Both the position numbers and the translations under genes were made by a program. A DNA stretch of 64,000 nt, taken from positions 1 to 64,000 of the forward strand of contig CAJTGI010000013.1 in assembly GCA_910575435.1 (NCBI GenBank), given 5' to 3'. The DNA comes from Clostridiaceae bacterium. GTDB lineage: Bacteria > Bacillota > Clostridia > Lachnospirales > Lachnospiraceae. Shown piece by piece: positions 18,377 to 27,728 of this stretch (the first letter of the stretch is position 1; every line of letters starts with the position of its first letter). Below the pieces are notes generated by a model that was not told the DNA's origin, searched no databases, and was given only the letters and a program-made list of their open reading frames with translations.

Positions 18377-20653
18377 TCAGTCAAAGGAAAACGTCACGGT
18401 GCAATCCTTCCAGCCTCCCCCATGAAGAAACTCCTCTCCCCGGGCGGCAATATCACGCAGCACCTGCTCATTCCCCGACTTGATATAGAGCACCTTCCGA
18501 TAACTGTTTTTCAACTTCGCAATCCCTGCGTCCGCCGGGCCCAGTATCACCACGCCCTGCACGTCCCCAAGATTGCTGGAAAATGCCTCCGCCAATGCCT
18601 CCCCGCGCTCCTGGCTCTCAGAAGACACCAGCACCTCTAGTATATGGGAAATCGGCGGATAATGCAACATCTGTCTGACCTTCAATTCCTGACGGTAAAA
18701 TCCAATGTAATCCTCCTCTGCTGCGGATGTGATGCTGTAGTGCTCCGGCTGATAGGTCTGAAAGACCACCTGTCCCGGCCTCTCCCCCCTGCCAGCCCTC
18801 CCCGCCGCCTGGGTCAGAAGCTGAAATGTCTTTTCCGCTCCCCGGTAATCCCCGGCATAGAGGGACAGGTCCGCCGCCAATACCCCCACCAGGGTCACTT
18901 TGGGAAAATCATGCCCCTTGACAATCATCTGGGTACCCACAAGCACGTCTGCCTCCCCCCTGGAAAAAGCCCCCAGAATCCGGCTATGCCCTTCCTTTCC
19001 GCTGGTGGTATCCGCATCCATGCGAAGCACCCTGGCGGTTGGAAACCGCTTCCTTACCATCTCTTCCACCTGCTGGGTGCCCAGCCCGAAGGTGCCAATA
19101 TATCGGGAGCCACAGGCAGGACATGTCTCCGGCATCCTCCTCTCCCTGCCGCAGTAATGGCATTTTAACAGGCTCACCTTCCCCCGGTACTCATGGGGCT
19201 TCATGGCCACGGAACAGCAGTCGCACTGAATCACTTCGCCACAGGTTCTGCAAGAAACAAATCCCGCATAACCCCTGCGGTTGATAAAAAGTATCATCTG
19301 CTCCCGCCTTCCCAGCCGCTCCTCCATCTTTTCCTGCAATTCCCTGCTAAAGACAGAATAATTCCTGGCCGCAAATTCCTGCCGCAAATCCACGATGGAA
19401 ACCTCCGGCAGCCTGGCATTCCCCGCCCGCTCCGTCATGGAATAGAGCTTGTACTCCCCGGAGGATGCCCGGTAATAGGCCTCCAGAGAGGGCGTGGCTG
19501 ATCCAAAGACCACGCTGGCTCCCAGCATTTTTCCCCGCTGAACCGCCACCTCCCTGGCGTGGTACCGGGGCATGGAGTCACTTTGATAGCCGGATTCATG
19601 CTCCTCGTCCATCACGATCAGCCCCAGATTCCGAAAGGGGGCAAACAATGCCGACCGGGGCCCAATCATAATCTGAATCAGTCCCTCCTTGGCGCGTTTA
19701 AACTGGTCATACCGCTCCCCCGCCGACAGCCGGGAATGCATGATGGATACCATGTCTCCAAACCTCTCATAAAACCGATTTACCGTCTGAAAGGTTAGGG
19801 CGATCTCGGGAATCAGCACGATCACCTGCTTTCCCAGACCCAGCACCTCCTCAATCATGCCCATATACACTTCTGTCTTGCCGCTGCCCGTCACTCCGTG
19901 AATCAGATACTGCCCCCGGATTCCTTTGGCATATTCCTCGGCAAAATCCTCCACGATCTCCCTCTGGCGAGGATTCAGTTCCACCCGGCCAAAAGATGCC
20001 AGAGCCATCTCACCCCCATTTCTCTGAGGCAGGGAATGATCCGCCATTCTCACCCCATCCAAAGGATTCCTGTAGGAGCGCACCGAGGACACCTGCACCA
20101 CGCCCTGATCCTCCAGCCCCTTTAGCACACTGCCAGAAACCTTCCATTTCTTCGCCAATTCCCCGCAGGAAAGCCCTGCCTCAAAAGCATCTTCCTGCAA
20201 AAACGCATCGCAGAACCTGGCCTTGGCCACATAATGCCTCTGCAAATAATCCTGGCGCAAAGCCTCCAGCGCATCCCTGGACACCAGCACATGCGCCGTC
20301 CTCTCCACCTTCTCCCGCACCTCCCTGCGCACCGGCATCACCGCCTTGATGGCATCGTTCATGGTGGAGCCATACTGCTCCTTTATCCAATATGCAAGGG
20401 AAAGCAGGTGCGATTCTGCAATCACGCCCTGCTTTTCTATGGACAGTATGCTCTTTGTCTTCTCCAAATCAAACTTGCACGCATTGGAGAGGCCAATAAT
20501 AAACCCCTTCATCTGGCGGTTTCCCTTCCCAAAGGGAATAACCACCTGGGCTCCCACGACAGCCTCCTCCTCCCACTCTTCCGGTATTCTGTACTGAAAG
20601 GTACGATCCAGGCTCTTCACGGATATATCCACAATCACTTCTGCAAAAATCAT
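18377..20653 (-). CDS. priA: Primosomal protein N' (replication restart helicase)
   Basis: 758 residues. Domains in order: a 3'-DNA-binding domain (MIFAEVIVDISVKSLDRTF), a winged helix, and a SF2 helicase with GVTGSGKTEVYM (Walker A, near 260) and VMDEEHE. A zinc-binding insert follows (paired Cys from CRTCGEVIQCDCC to CPACGSRYI, near 475-525), then helicase motifs V-VI (QAAGRAGRGERPG) and the C-terminal domain. It reloads the replisome at stalled forks. AGGAGG lies only three bases before the start, just downstream of palindromic repeat copy 2. Confidence 0.96.
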   Translation of the reverse strand: MIFAEVIVDISVKSLDRTFQYRIPEEWEEEAVVGAQVVIPFGKGNRQMKGFIIGLSNACKFDLEKTKSILSIEKQGVIAESHLLSLAYWIKEQYGSTMNDAIKAVMPVRREVREKVERTAHVLVSRDALEALRQDYLQRHYVAKARFCDAFLQEDAFEAGLSCGELAKKWKVSGSVLKGLEDQGVVQVSSVRSYRNPLDGVRMADHSLPQRNGGEMALASFGRVELNPRQREIVEDFAEEYAKGIRGQYLIHGVTGSGKTEVYMGMIEEVLGLGKQVIVLIPEIALTFQTVNRFYERFGDMVSIMHSRLSAGERYDQFKRAKEGLIQIMIGPRSALFAPFRNLGLIVMDEEHESGYQSDSMPRYHAREVAVQRGKMLGASVVFGSATPSLEAYYRASSGEYKLYSMTERAGNARLPEVSIVDLRQEFAARNYSVFSRELQEKMEERLGRREQMILFINRRGYAGFVSCRTCGEVIQCDCCSVAMKPHEYRGKVSLLKCHYCGRERRMPETCPACGSRYIGTFGLGTQQVEEMVRKRFPTARVLRMDADTTSGKEGHSRILGAFSRGEADVLVGTQMIVKGHDFPKVTLVGVLAADLSLYAGDYRGAEKTFQLLTQAAGRAGRGERPGQVVFQTYQPEHYSITSAAEEDYIGFYRQELKVRQMLHYPPISHILEVLVSSESQERGEALAEAFSSNLGDVQGVVILGPADAGIAKLKNSYRKVLYIKSGNEQVLRDIAARGEEFLHGGGWKDCTVTFSFD

Positions 20654-20664
20654 ATGCCTCCTTA

Positions 20665-20909
20665 GTTACTATTCACAGCCATAGAGAAGAAAGATGTAAT
20701 CATGTCAAGCTTGCTTGTAAGAGACAGTCCTTTCTTCTCTATGGACTGTGGAAGCTGTTCATCCCATCATAAGGTGCTAGACATCCAGTGGATGTCTGTT
20801 TAGCACGGACCAAAACGGAGTGTAGATAGCCAAAGTTGCGCTAGCAATGACCGCTGCCTATCGGCAGCGGGGCTATCGCATGATAGGATGAGCGGCTGTG
20901 AATAGTAAC
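20665..20909. repeat. Modular palindromic intergenic repeat, copy 2 (longest)
   Basis: 245 bp with perfect 16-bp terminal inverted repeats (GTTACTATTCACAGCC / GGCTGTGAATAGTAAC). It shares with copy 1 the long AGAGAAGAAAG stem, a TGGAAGCTGTTCATCC block and the AAAGTTGCG...CTATCGCATGA block. It also carries an extra ~50-bp module absent from copy 1, itself a hairpin (GTGCTAGACATCC...GGATGTC...TAGCAC, 20773-20800). It fills the gap between murE and priA. Confidence 0.85.
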
Positions 20910-20919
20910 CCTCTTTAAT

Positions 20920-22389
20920 CTACTTAATAAAGTTTCCATCCTTCACCACGTCTGCCACCAATTCCCGCTCATCCATATGGAACTTCTTTCCATTGATTTC
21001 CTGATAATCCTCATGTCCCTTCCCAGCCAGGACAATCACATCCCCCTCTCTGGCATTCTCGATAGCATAGCGGATGGCGTCAGCCCTGTCGGGTATGGTG
21101 ACATATTCTCCCTCTTCCCGCTCCACGCCCACCACGATATCCGCAATGATATCTTCCGGCTTCTCCGTCCGGGGATTATCCGAGGTGACGATGGTCAGAT
21201 CCGCCAGCCTGGAGGAAACCTCCCCCATCTCAAATCGCCGATCCCTGGAGCGGTCTCCCCCACAGCCAAACAGACTCACCAACCTCTTTGGCCTATATTC
21301 CCTCAATGTAGTCAGAAGGCTGTTCAGGCTCATGGCATTGTGGGCATAGTCAATCATCAGCGTAAACTTGGAGGAGATGGGAAGAATCTCCACCCGCCCC
21401 TTGACCCGGATCTGCGCCAGAGAGGACAGGATGGTCTCCTCCTTCACCCCAAAGTGCCGACAGATTGCAATCGCCGTCATGGAATTATAAACGCTGAATG
21501 TCCCAGGAATATCAATCTCCACATCCAGATCCATCTTCCCCGACATATGGTAGGCAACCCCCAGCGTCCCCCCCTTGTCCGTCAGATGCACATGGTCTGC
21601 CCGCAAATCCACCCCCTGGGAAAACCCATAAGTCTCCACCTCACAGGTATGCCCCGCCAGCATCTCCTGCAGATGGCTGTCATCCCCATTAAAAATCCCC
21701 TGACGGCACTGCCTGAAAAGCAGGCTCTTGCAGTGGATATAATCCGCCAGGTCCTTGTGCTCATTGGGACCGATATGATCCGGCTCCAGATTGGTGAAGA
21801 TGCCATAGTCAAAGACAAATCCCCCCACCCGGTGGAGCATCAGCCCCTGAGAGGAAACCTCCATCACCACGCACTTGCAGCCCGCATCCACCATCTTCCG
21901 AAAGGTCTCCTGCACCACGTAGGATTCCGGCGTGGTATTGGCAGCGGGAATCGACTCCTCCCCAATCACAGACTCAATCGTCCCAATCAATCCCGTGGGA
22001 TACCCGGACGCCTCCAGAATGGATCGCACCATATAGGTAGCCGTGGTCTTCCCCTTCGTCCCGGTAATGCCGATGGTAGTCAGCTCCCTGGCGGGATGGC
22101 CAAAATATGCGGCAGACGCCTGGGCAAGGGCAAGTCTTGTATTCTCCACCCGAATCACCGTCACGGCATCCGGCACAGACACCTCCCGCTCCACGATCAG
22201 CACCGCCGCCCCCATCTCCGCCACTTCCCCGGCAAAATCATGGGCATCCCGCACTGCCCCGGTGATGCACACGAACACGGAATCCCGCTCCACCTTTCTG
22301 GAATCATACACCAGCGTGGAAATGTCCCTGTCCACGGAACCCTGCACGCACTCATACTCCATCTCTTCCAATAAATCCACTAATTTCAT
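20920..22389 (-). CDS. murE: UDP-MurNAc-L-Ala-D-Glu:meso-diaminopimelate ligase
   Basis: About 489 residues from the ATG at 22389 (GGAG six bases upstream); another ATG four codons earlier has a weaker site. It adds the third stem-peptide residue in peptidoglycan synthesis. Mur-ligase motifs: TGTKGKTTATYM (ATP loop, near 108), EVSSQGL, and NLEPDHIGPNEH. DNPRTEKPE near 400 is the key one: the DNPR motif marks meso-diaminopimelate rather than lysine specificity. The neighbouring dapF makes meso-diaminopimelate, which agrees. Confidence 0.94.
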   Translation of the reverse strand: MKLVDLLEEMEYECVQGSVDRDISTLVYDSRKVERDSVFVCITGAVRDAHDFAGEVAEMGAAVLIVEREVSVPDAVTVIRVENTRLALAQASAAYFGHPARELTTIGITGTKGKTTATYMVRSILEASGYPTGLIGTIESVIGEESIPAANTTPESYVVQETFRKMVDAGCKCVVMEVSSQGLMLHRVGGFVFDYGIFTNLEPDHIGPNEHKDLADYIHCKSLLFRQCRQGIFNGDDSHLQEMLAGHTCEVETYGFSQGVDLRADHVHLTDKGGTLGVAYHMSGKMDLDVEIDIPGTFSVYNSMTAIAICRHFGVKEETILSSLAQIRVKGRVEILPISSKFTLMIDYAHNAMSLNSLLTTLREYRPKRLVSLFGCGGDRSRDRRFEMGEVSSRLADLTIVTSDNPRTEKPEDIIADIVVGVEREEGEYVTIPDRADAIRYAIENAREGDVIVLAGKGHEDYQEINGKKFHMDERELVADVVKDGNFIK

Positions 22390-22507
22390 TTTCGTCTCCA
22401 TTCTTACACTTTTATCGCAAATCTACATATCATATATTTTTATACATGCCGCCATAGGCAACACAAACATTTTCATGTCGCACCTTTCGCACTTTCACCA
22501 TACATGC

Positions 22508-22614
22508 GAAGAACGCCGGTTTTGCGTTCTTCTTAGGTGAGCAGGCGGCTTCGCCGCCGTTGATGTTCTTAGCGAAACGCCCAGTGGCGTGAGCGTTAGA
22601 ACATCTTCTCACCT
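22508..22614. repeat. Structured intergenic element: hairpin plus three-way junction
   Basis: First a perfect 9-bp hairpin (GAAGAACGC / GCGTTCTTC, 22508-22532). An outer stem AGGTGAG / CTCACCT (22535-22541 with 22608-22614) then encloses two arms. Arm one is GGCGGC-TTC-GCCGCC-like (22544-22558). Arm two is GATGTTCT / AGAACATC (22562-22569 with 22598-22605), extended by TAGCG/CGTTA and ACGCC/GGCGT. It ends at the dapF stop. Function unknown; a structured intercistronic RNA or a mobile palindromic unit are both possible. Confidence 0.65.
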
Positions 22615-23454
22615 TTACCAAGGCAATGATATCTCCCCGTCGCACACCACTGCCGCAGGCCCGGTCATCCACACCGTATTCCTCTCCCGGTCATAGTGGA
22701 GAAGAAGGTCTCCCCCCAAGAGATGCACGGTAATCTCATCCTCCGTCAGCCCGTTCAGCACGCATGCCACCACCGTGGCGCAAGTTCCCGTTCCACAGGC
22801 GAGAGTCTCCCCGGAGCCCCGCTCCCACACCCGCATGTTAACCTCTTTTCGATTCAGCACCTGCACAAACTCCGTATTGATTCGATCCGGAAAAACCTCA
22901 TGATGCTCAAACTCCGGCCCGATCACATCCAGCGCCAGACTGTCCGTATCCTCCACAAAAACCACCGCATGGGGATTTCCCATAGAGACTGCCGTGATTT
23001 GGTATTCCTTCCCGCCCACCGTCATCGGCTCGTTCACGCAGCGATCCACGCCCAACTTCACGGGAATCCGTTCCGGCTCTAAGATTGGCGCCCCCATGTC
23101 CACCTTCACCTGAACCACCTTGCCATCCTCCACCGTCAGATCCAAATACTTGATTCCGCCCAAAGTCTCAATGGCAATCTGCTTCTTGTCTGTCAGGCCA
23201 TAGTCATACACATATTTGGCAATGCAGCGCACCCCGTTGCCGCACATCTTCCCCTCCGAGCCATCCGCATTGTACATAGCCATGCGAAAATCAGCCACCT
23301 GGGAGGGATGAATCAGAATCAGCCCGTCAGAGCCGATGCCAAAATGCCTGTCGCTGACATAGACCGCCGTTCTCTCCGGATCCTCCACCGTCTCCTCCAG
23401 GCAATTCACATAAATATAATCATTCCCGCAACCATGCATCTTCGTAAACTTCAT
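22615..23454 (-). CDS. dapF: Diaminopimelate epimerase
   Basis: About 279 residues from the ATG at 23454, with AGAGG eight bases upstream; the frame stays open 18 codons further but without family character. It converts LL- to meso-diaminopimelate for peptidoglycan and lysine. Motifs: MKFTKMHGCGNDYIY at the start, GNGVRCIAKYVY (first catalytic Cys, near 74) and LACGTGTCATV (second catalytic Cys, near 218). It is the first gene of the long leftward operon and supplies MurE, encoded next. Confidence 0.95.
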   Translation of the reverse strand: MKFTKMHGCGNDYIYVNCLEETVEDPERTAVYVSDRHFGIGSDGLILIHPSQVADFRMAMYNADGSEGKMCGNGVRCIAKYVYDYGLTDKKQIAIETLGGIKYLDLTVEDGKVVQVKVDMGAPILEPERIPVKLGVDRCVNEPMTVGGKEYQITAVSMGNPHAVVFVEDTDSLALDVIGPEFEHHEVFPDRINTEFVQVLNRKEVNMRVWERGSGETLACGTGTCATVVACVLNGLTEDEITVHLLGGDLLLHYDRERNTVWMTGPAAVVCDGEISLPW

Positions 23455-23963
23455 ATCAAACCTCTTTTCTGCGCATTCTCTCATCCATGGCAAGCAAACT
23501 TCATACAAGGCTTGCGTCAGATGCGCAAAGACCCAAACCCTCCTGCCAATATCTTCTGCTATTCAAAATCTCTCATTCTTTCACGCGACAGTTCCGCCGC
23601 CATCGGCTCAAGAAACAGCCTGTTTACTCTGTTTCAATTCGCACTGAACAGACTTGCACCAGATAACTGGCACCAAGCCTCTTTCTATCTTATGATGGGG
23701 CAAACATCCCATAAAACTTTACCTTTACACTCATATCATTTTGTAATAATATATGTGTAACAATTCCATTATACAATTTTTAAGCGAATTTTACATAAGA
23801 TTGTTGCAAATTTAACAGGCCGCAGAGCCGAAACCAATATAAAATCAGCAAGCAATATTGCCAATAAAAAATATTGCTGCACTGATAATATCCGGCAATG
23901 ATACCAGTGTACTCCATTTGCCAGGAATACGCAAGCAAGGGATGAATAGCGAGGGGGAGCAAC
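23455..23963. other. Divergent intergenic region with candidate operon promoter
   Basis: About 500 bases without a supported gene, between leftward dapF and a rightward glycosyltransferase. A perfect TATAAT lies on the minus strand (23773-23768) in a very A/T-rich context. It could be the -10 box of the dapF-thiN operon, though its -35 is poor. No clear plus-strand promoter was picked out. Confidence 0.35.
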
Positions 23964-25148
23964 ATGAGAAATAAGATCATATTAATGACAAGGGGCACAG
24001 AAACTCTAGACTATTTTTCCAGGGAGATGGAAAAAGAATTTCAGAGACAGGGATGCGAGACTTTCCTATTCGATCAGGAACAGGAAGAAGAGAGTGCTGA
24101 AAGTCTCGCCCACTTTGCCGGCTACTCTGACAGCATTCTCGTGACCTTTAACTTTGACGGGCTTCGCTACGAAACCGCCCTTTTCGACGGTTATGGCAAT
24201 CTTTTCTGGGAAGAGCGAGACATCCCCTGCGTGAATATCGCCGTGGACCATCCCTTCTTCTATCCAAAATTCCTTGAAATCCAGCCGAAGAACTTCCATT
24301 TGGTATCCATTGACCGATACCACCAGAAATATCTGCAAAAATTCTACCCCCAGATATCCAGCGATTGCTTCCTCCCCCTAGGAGGCACTTCCCTCTATCC
24401 CCAAGGAAATTATCCGCCCCTCTCCCAGAGACGCTACGACGTGGTCTTCACGGGCAACTATGCCCCGAAGGAAACCTTTGACAAATACATTTATCGCCTG
24501 GGGGACGAATATGCCCAGTTCTATCTCCGCATTATCGAGGAACTGATCTCCTACCCAGACAAGCCAGACGACCTGGTGATGGAAGCCCACCTGCGGGAAC
24601 AGTTTCCCGACGCCTCAGACGCAGAGGTGGCAGAAGTCATCGCCAATATGATTTTCATAGATACCTATATCAGAAATTATTACCGGGGAGAGGCCGTGAA
24701 AAAACTGGCAGAAGGGGGCGTATCCATCCACTGCGTGGGGCACGGCTGGGAAAAACTGGACTGTGCCAGCCCGGAAAATCTCTCCTACGAGAAAAATCAG
24801 TGCTCCCAGGTCTGCCTCCAGCGCATCGCTGACGCCCGCATCTCCCTGAACGTGATGCCCTGGTTTAAGGACGGTGCCCACGACCGGGTGTTTAATGCCA
24901 TGGCAAATGGCAGCCTCTGCCTTACCGACCATAGCATCTATCTGGATGAGATCCTCAAGGAAGGAGAAAATGTGGCCTTTTATGACTTAAAAGACCTGAA
25001 TGCCTTGCCAGATATAGCAAAAAAACTGCTAGCCGATGAAAAAAGAATGGGGCGCATCGCAAGAAATGGATTTGAACTTACTATGGGAGAACACACCTGG
25101 GCATGCCGGGTACGGCAACTGGAGGAAATGCTGCTAAGCAAATTATAA
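23964..25148 (+). CDS. CgeB-like glycosyltransferase
   Basis: 394 residues. The N-terminal half resembles the nucleotide-free Rossmann domain of CgeB-type proteins (DHPFFYPKFLEIQPKNFHLVS; FLPLGGTSL near 137). The C-terminal half has a GT-B-like donor-site region (GDARISLNVMPWFKDGAHDR-like, VFNAMANGSLCLTDHSIYLDE near 315, then a C-terminal helix EHTWACRVRQLE). CgeB-like enzymes modify spore-surface or cell-surface glycans. The substrate here is unknown. A GAGGGGGAG ribosome site supports the start. It is a lone rightward gene, divergent from dapF. Confidence 0.75.
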   Translation: MRNKIILMTRGTETLDYFSREMEKEFQRQGCETFLFDQEQEEESAESLAHFAGYSDSILVTFNFDGLRYETALFDGYGNLFWEERDIPCVNIAVDHPFFYPKFLEIQPKNFHLVSIDRYHQKYLQKFYPQISSDCFLPLGGTSLYPQGNYPPLSQRRYDVVFTGNYAPKETFDKYIYRLGDEYAQFYLRIIEELISYPDKPDDLVMEAHLREQFPDASDAEVAEVIANMIFIDTYIRNYYRGEAVKKLAEGGVSIHCVGHGWEKLDCASPENLSYEKNQCSQVCLQRIADARISLNVMPWFKDGAHDRVFNAMANGSLCLTDHSIYLDEILKEGENVAFYDLKDLNALPDIAKKLLADEKRMGRIARNGFELTMGEHTWACRVRQLEEMLLSKL

Positions 25149-25179
25149 TTTCTTTCCGCCACTCATCGCCATCGTTTGA

Positions 25180-25533
25180 TTATGAGGTAGCCTTCTTCTT
25201 CCCTTTTCCTACAATGAGATCGTAAGACTCTGCAATCATTCGCTTGATCTCTTCCTCCGGCACGCTCCCGTCCAGAATGATGGTGTTCCAGTGTTCCTTG
25301 TTCTGGTGATATCCCGGAATCACCGATTCGTATGTCTCCCGCCATACATCCCGCCATTCCGGGTCCACTTTCACATTGATGCGGAACTGGTCCTGGTAGT
25401 AGTAGGTCCAGAGGAAGGCTTTCTTATTCTTCCTGTAGCGCACCAGAATCCAGTTCTCGTCATGGAACGGGGCATCCTGATAGGTGTCCGGGAAGGATAG
25501 GCCGTAGGTAAGGGCTTGCTGTCTGGTGGTCAT
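25180..25533 (-). CDS. MmcQ/YjbR family protein
   Basis: 117 residues of the MmcQ/YjbR DNA-binding-like fold: LSFPDTYQDAPFHDENWILVRYR at the start, then a central INVKVDPE strand and GYHQNKEHWNTIILDG (the conserved pHxNKxHWxxI core). The C-terminal tail is Lys-rich. Proteins of this family are compact double-wing DNA-binding-like folds, mostly of unknown cellular role. It ends 31 bases from the convergent glycosyltransferase stop. Confidence 0.85.
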   Translation of the reverse strand: MTTRQQALTYGLSFPDTYQDAPFHDENWILVRYRKNKKAFLWTYYYQDQFRINVKVDPEWRDVWRETYESVIPGYHQNKEHWNTIILDGSVPEEEIKRMIAESYDLIVGKGKKKATS

Positions 25534-25788
25534 GGTCGCCTCCTTTGATTTTCATTTGTTTGTACATCTGTATGAACATTTTCCCAAAAATGATTTCATA
25601 TAGAAACGATAACGACATTATAACACTAATGTAAGTATCTTGTCATATAAAACTCAAATAATCACTAACACACAAAAGGCAATAACTATCCACCCATTTT
25701 TAAGATATGCATTTTTCAATATCATAAATCAGAAGATAAACTCAACTTTCAGTACCAAAAAAGTTGTTTTCCTTAATACAAAACTTCG
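25534..25788. other. Leader-distal flank of the CRISPR array with decayed repeat
   Basis: A/T-rich, no gene supported. At 25735-25760 a degenerate repeat (GATAAACTCAACTTTCAGTACC) matches the array repeat with several changes, about one spacer length before the first good repeat. At 25599-25619 ACGATAACGACATTATAACAC resembles the leader side of the array (26716-26741). Confidence 0.55.
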
Positions 25789-26681
25789 ATTTTACGATAA
25801 CTCAATTCTTTCAGGTACTAAAATATCTCGACAATCTGCTCAGGTTTAAGCCCGGTTTTACGATAACTCAATTCTTTCAGGTACTAAAATTGTAGTAGCA
25901 AAACGAGGAGCGGACTGTCGGTTTTACGATAACTCAATTCTTTCAGGTACTAAAATATGCGAAGCATGGGAAGAAATCCTTTCAGGGTTTTACGATAACT
26001 CAATTCTTTCAGGTACTAAAATGAATGTGGCATATCTGCATAGTAATAAGCAGTTTTACGATAACTCAATTCTTTCAGGTACTAAAATCAATATCCTGTA
26101 TCGCATATTTCAGTTACCGTTTTACGATAACTCAATTCTTTCAGGTACTAAAATACCATTCTCTCTTTTGCGGCAATAGTCTTGGTTTTACGATAACTCA
26201 ATTCTTTCAGGTACTAAAATCTATCTACTTTCGGTAACTGCAATTCCAAGTTTTACGATAACTCAATTCTTTCAGGTACTAAAATGATAGTTCCTTGTCC
26301 GCATGTATCCCGGCGGTTTTACGATAACTCAATTCTTTCAGGTACTAAAATACCCACGCATCTATCTTATAATGCAAGCGTGTTTTACGATAACTCAATT
26401 CTTTCAGGTACTAAAATGTATACTTGCCCCTTTTCTTCAATCCCTCCGTTTTACGATAACTCAATTCTTTCAGGTACTAAAATTCTAGTGCAGGATGCTG
26501 TTGCATCTTATAAGTTTTACGATAACTCAATTCTTTCAGGTACTAAAATCTCTATGGGAATCGGATGTTAGTATACACTGTTTTACGATAACTCAATTCT
26601 TTCAGGTACTAAAATTCATCCGCCCTGCGGTCAACAGCATCATAAGTTTTACGATAACTCAATTCTTTCAGGTACTAAAAT
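25789..26681 (-). CRISPR. Type II-A CRISPR array, 14 repeats and 13 spacers
   Basis: 36-bp repeats, reading on the plus strand GTTTTACGATAACTCAATTC followed by TTTCAGGTACTAAAAT, recur every 66 bases. Spacers are 30 nt except the seventh (26221-26249), which is 29. All repeats are identical except the leftmost (25789), whose first base is A. The tracrRNA anti-repeat (29025-29060, minus strand) pairs only with the complement of this reading, so the array is transcribed leftward. Consistent with that, the degenerate repeats lie at the left, leader-distal end and the leader lies between csn2 and 26681. Uniform repeats suggest recent activity. Confidence 0.98.
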
Positions 26682-26744
26682 ATCAAATAATATTCCTTAT
26701 CTAATATTTTAGTTTACGATAACCCTATAATATTATAACACAAG
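26682..26744 (-). promoter_or_regulatory. CRISPR leader with degenerate repeat
   Basis: The 63 bases between csn2 and the first repeat are A/T-rich. On the minus strand TATAAT (26737-26732 area) precedes GGGTTATCGTAAAC. This matches the 3' end of the repeat with one T missing, and it lies exactly 30 bases (one spacer length) before repeat 1. This is the expected site of promoter and Cas1-Cas2 docking; no good -35 was found. Confidence 0.55.
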
Positions 26745-27728
26745 TCAATGAATGAGAAAAGCATTTTCTACCTGATTTAACCCATTTTTCACAACATTCT
26801 CCACACAAATCGTACTATTAAACAATTTCAATAACACCATTCCTTTCGGATATAATGCCATTCCCTCCTTCCCAATATAATGCGCAATAGACTGAAATTC
26901 CATCTCCCATTCCTCTTCCAGATAGGTACATGGATAACTATTTCGCAAAAACTCACATACTTTATCATACGATGGCATCGAATAAATCAAATCATTAACA
27001 ATATTTATACCAATCATACTTTCTCTCGTAATATAAACATATCCCGGCAAACTTGTCGTCAATAAAAACCAGAGATCATACTTATATCCAACTTTCTCTA
27101 TCCATGTGCACAACTTCGCATACTCATCCTCTCTCAACAAATGATCTATATTTTCCAAGACAATCAATGTCTTTTCTGGATTCTTCTGATGTACCTCCAG
27201 TAAAATCCCCAGATACATGTGTACCAATTCCCACATGTCAATCAACTCTATGGGCCTCTCATCCTTGCCACATATTTCTGTATTTTGAACGATAGAGAAC
27301 AAATCCTTTTCCTCGTACCGAAACTCCAGATTCCCCACAGAAGCAAATAATCCCTCATTTAATGCCATAAATATTCTATGCAACTGACCATCAATTTCCT
27401 CCAATGACTTCTGACATTCATATTTCTGAATCTGATCAGACAAATACTGCATCATCAAACTAGTTTTTCCCAGTCGAATGCCACTGATAAAATCTTCTCT
27501 TCCCCTTAAATAATACGTCTTAAAATACTTTCTTCCCACAGTCTTTCCCTCTAGCCGTACATTTTGCAACAATTCTTTCTCATATTCCAAATACCGCCCA
27601 GAGGAAAAATGTTTTAGTATCGAAGTAACGATATATTTTTTCTTTATCAAATCCATGCCACATAATTGCGTCAATGGGGCAAGTTCTATTTCATGCAGTT
27701 TCTCCTCCTCCGCAACCTGTATTTTCAT
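26745..27728 (-). CDS. csn2: Csn2, long variant (adaptation protein, type II-A)
   Basis: 327 residues. In type II-A loci Csn2 forms a DNA-end-sliding ring that helps Cas1-Cas2 acquire spacers. Similarity is low but the C-terminal half has the Csn2 pattern (KTLIVLENIDHLLREDEYAKL near 200, then WFLLTTS), matching the long Csn2 of S. thermophilus CRISPR1 rather than the 220-aa form. Position supports it: ATG overlaps the cas2 stop by four bases and the gene is last before the array. Near residue 85, GIRLGKTSLMMQYL looks like a partial P-loop (GKT/S). Long Csn2 proteins vary greatly, so the exact subfamily is uncertain. Confidence 0.8.
   Translation of the reverse strand: MKIQVAEEEKLHEIELAPLTQLCGMDLIKKKYIVTSILKHFSSGRYLEYEKELLQNVRLEGKTVGRKYFKTYYLRGREDFISGIRLGKTSLMMQYLSDQIQKYECQKSLEEIDGQLHRIFMALNEGLFASVGNLEFRYEEKDLFSIVQNTEICGKDERPIELIDMWELVHMYLGILLEVHQKNPEKTLIVLENIDHLLREDEYAKLCTWIEKVGYKYDLWFLLTTSLPGYVYITRESMIGINIVNDLIYSMPSYDKVCEFLRNSYPCTYLEEEWEMEFQSIAHYIGKEGMALYPKGMVLLKLFNSTICVENVVKNGLNQVENAFLIH

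Noticed and set aside
20977-22374. 465-residue plus-strand open frame
   Set aside because: Antisense of murE, His/Pro/Arg-rich and without a start signal.
25789-26681. Rightward transcription of the array, type II-C assignment
   Set aside because: The tracrRNA pairs only with the complement of the plus-strand repeat, degenerate repeats lie at the left, and csn2 plus St1-like Cas9 point to II-A.
26025-26704. Short repetitive open frames (YDNSILSGTK, TITQFFQVLK)
   Set aside because: These are translations of the CRISPR repeats.
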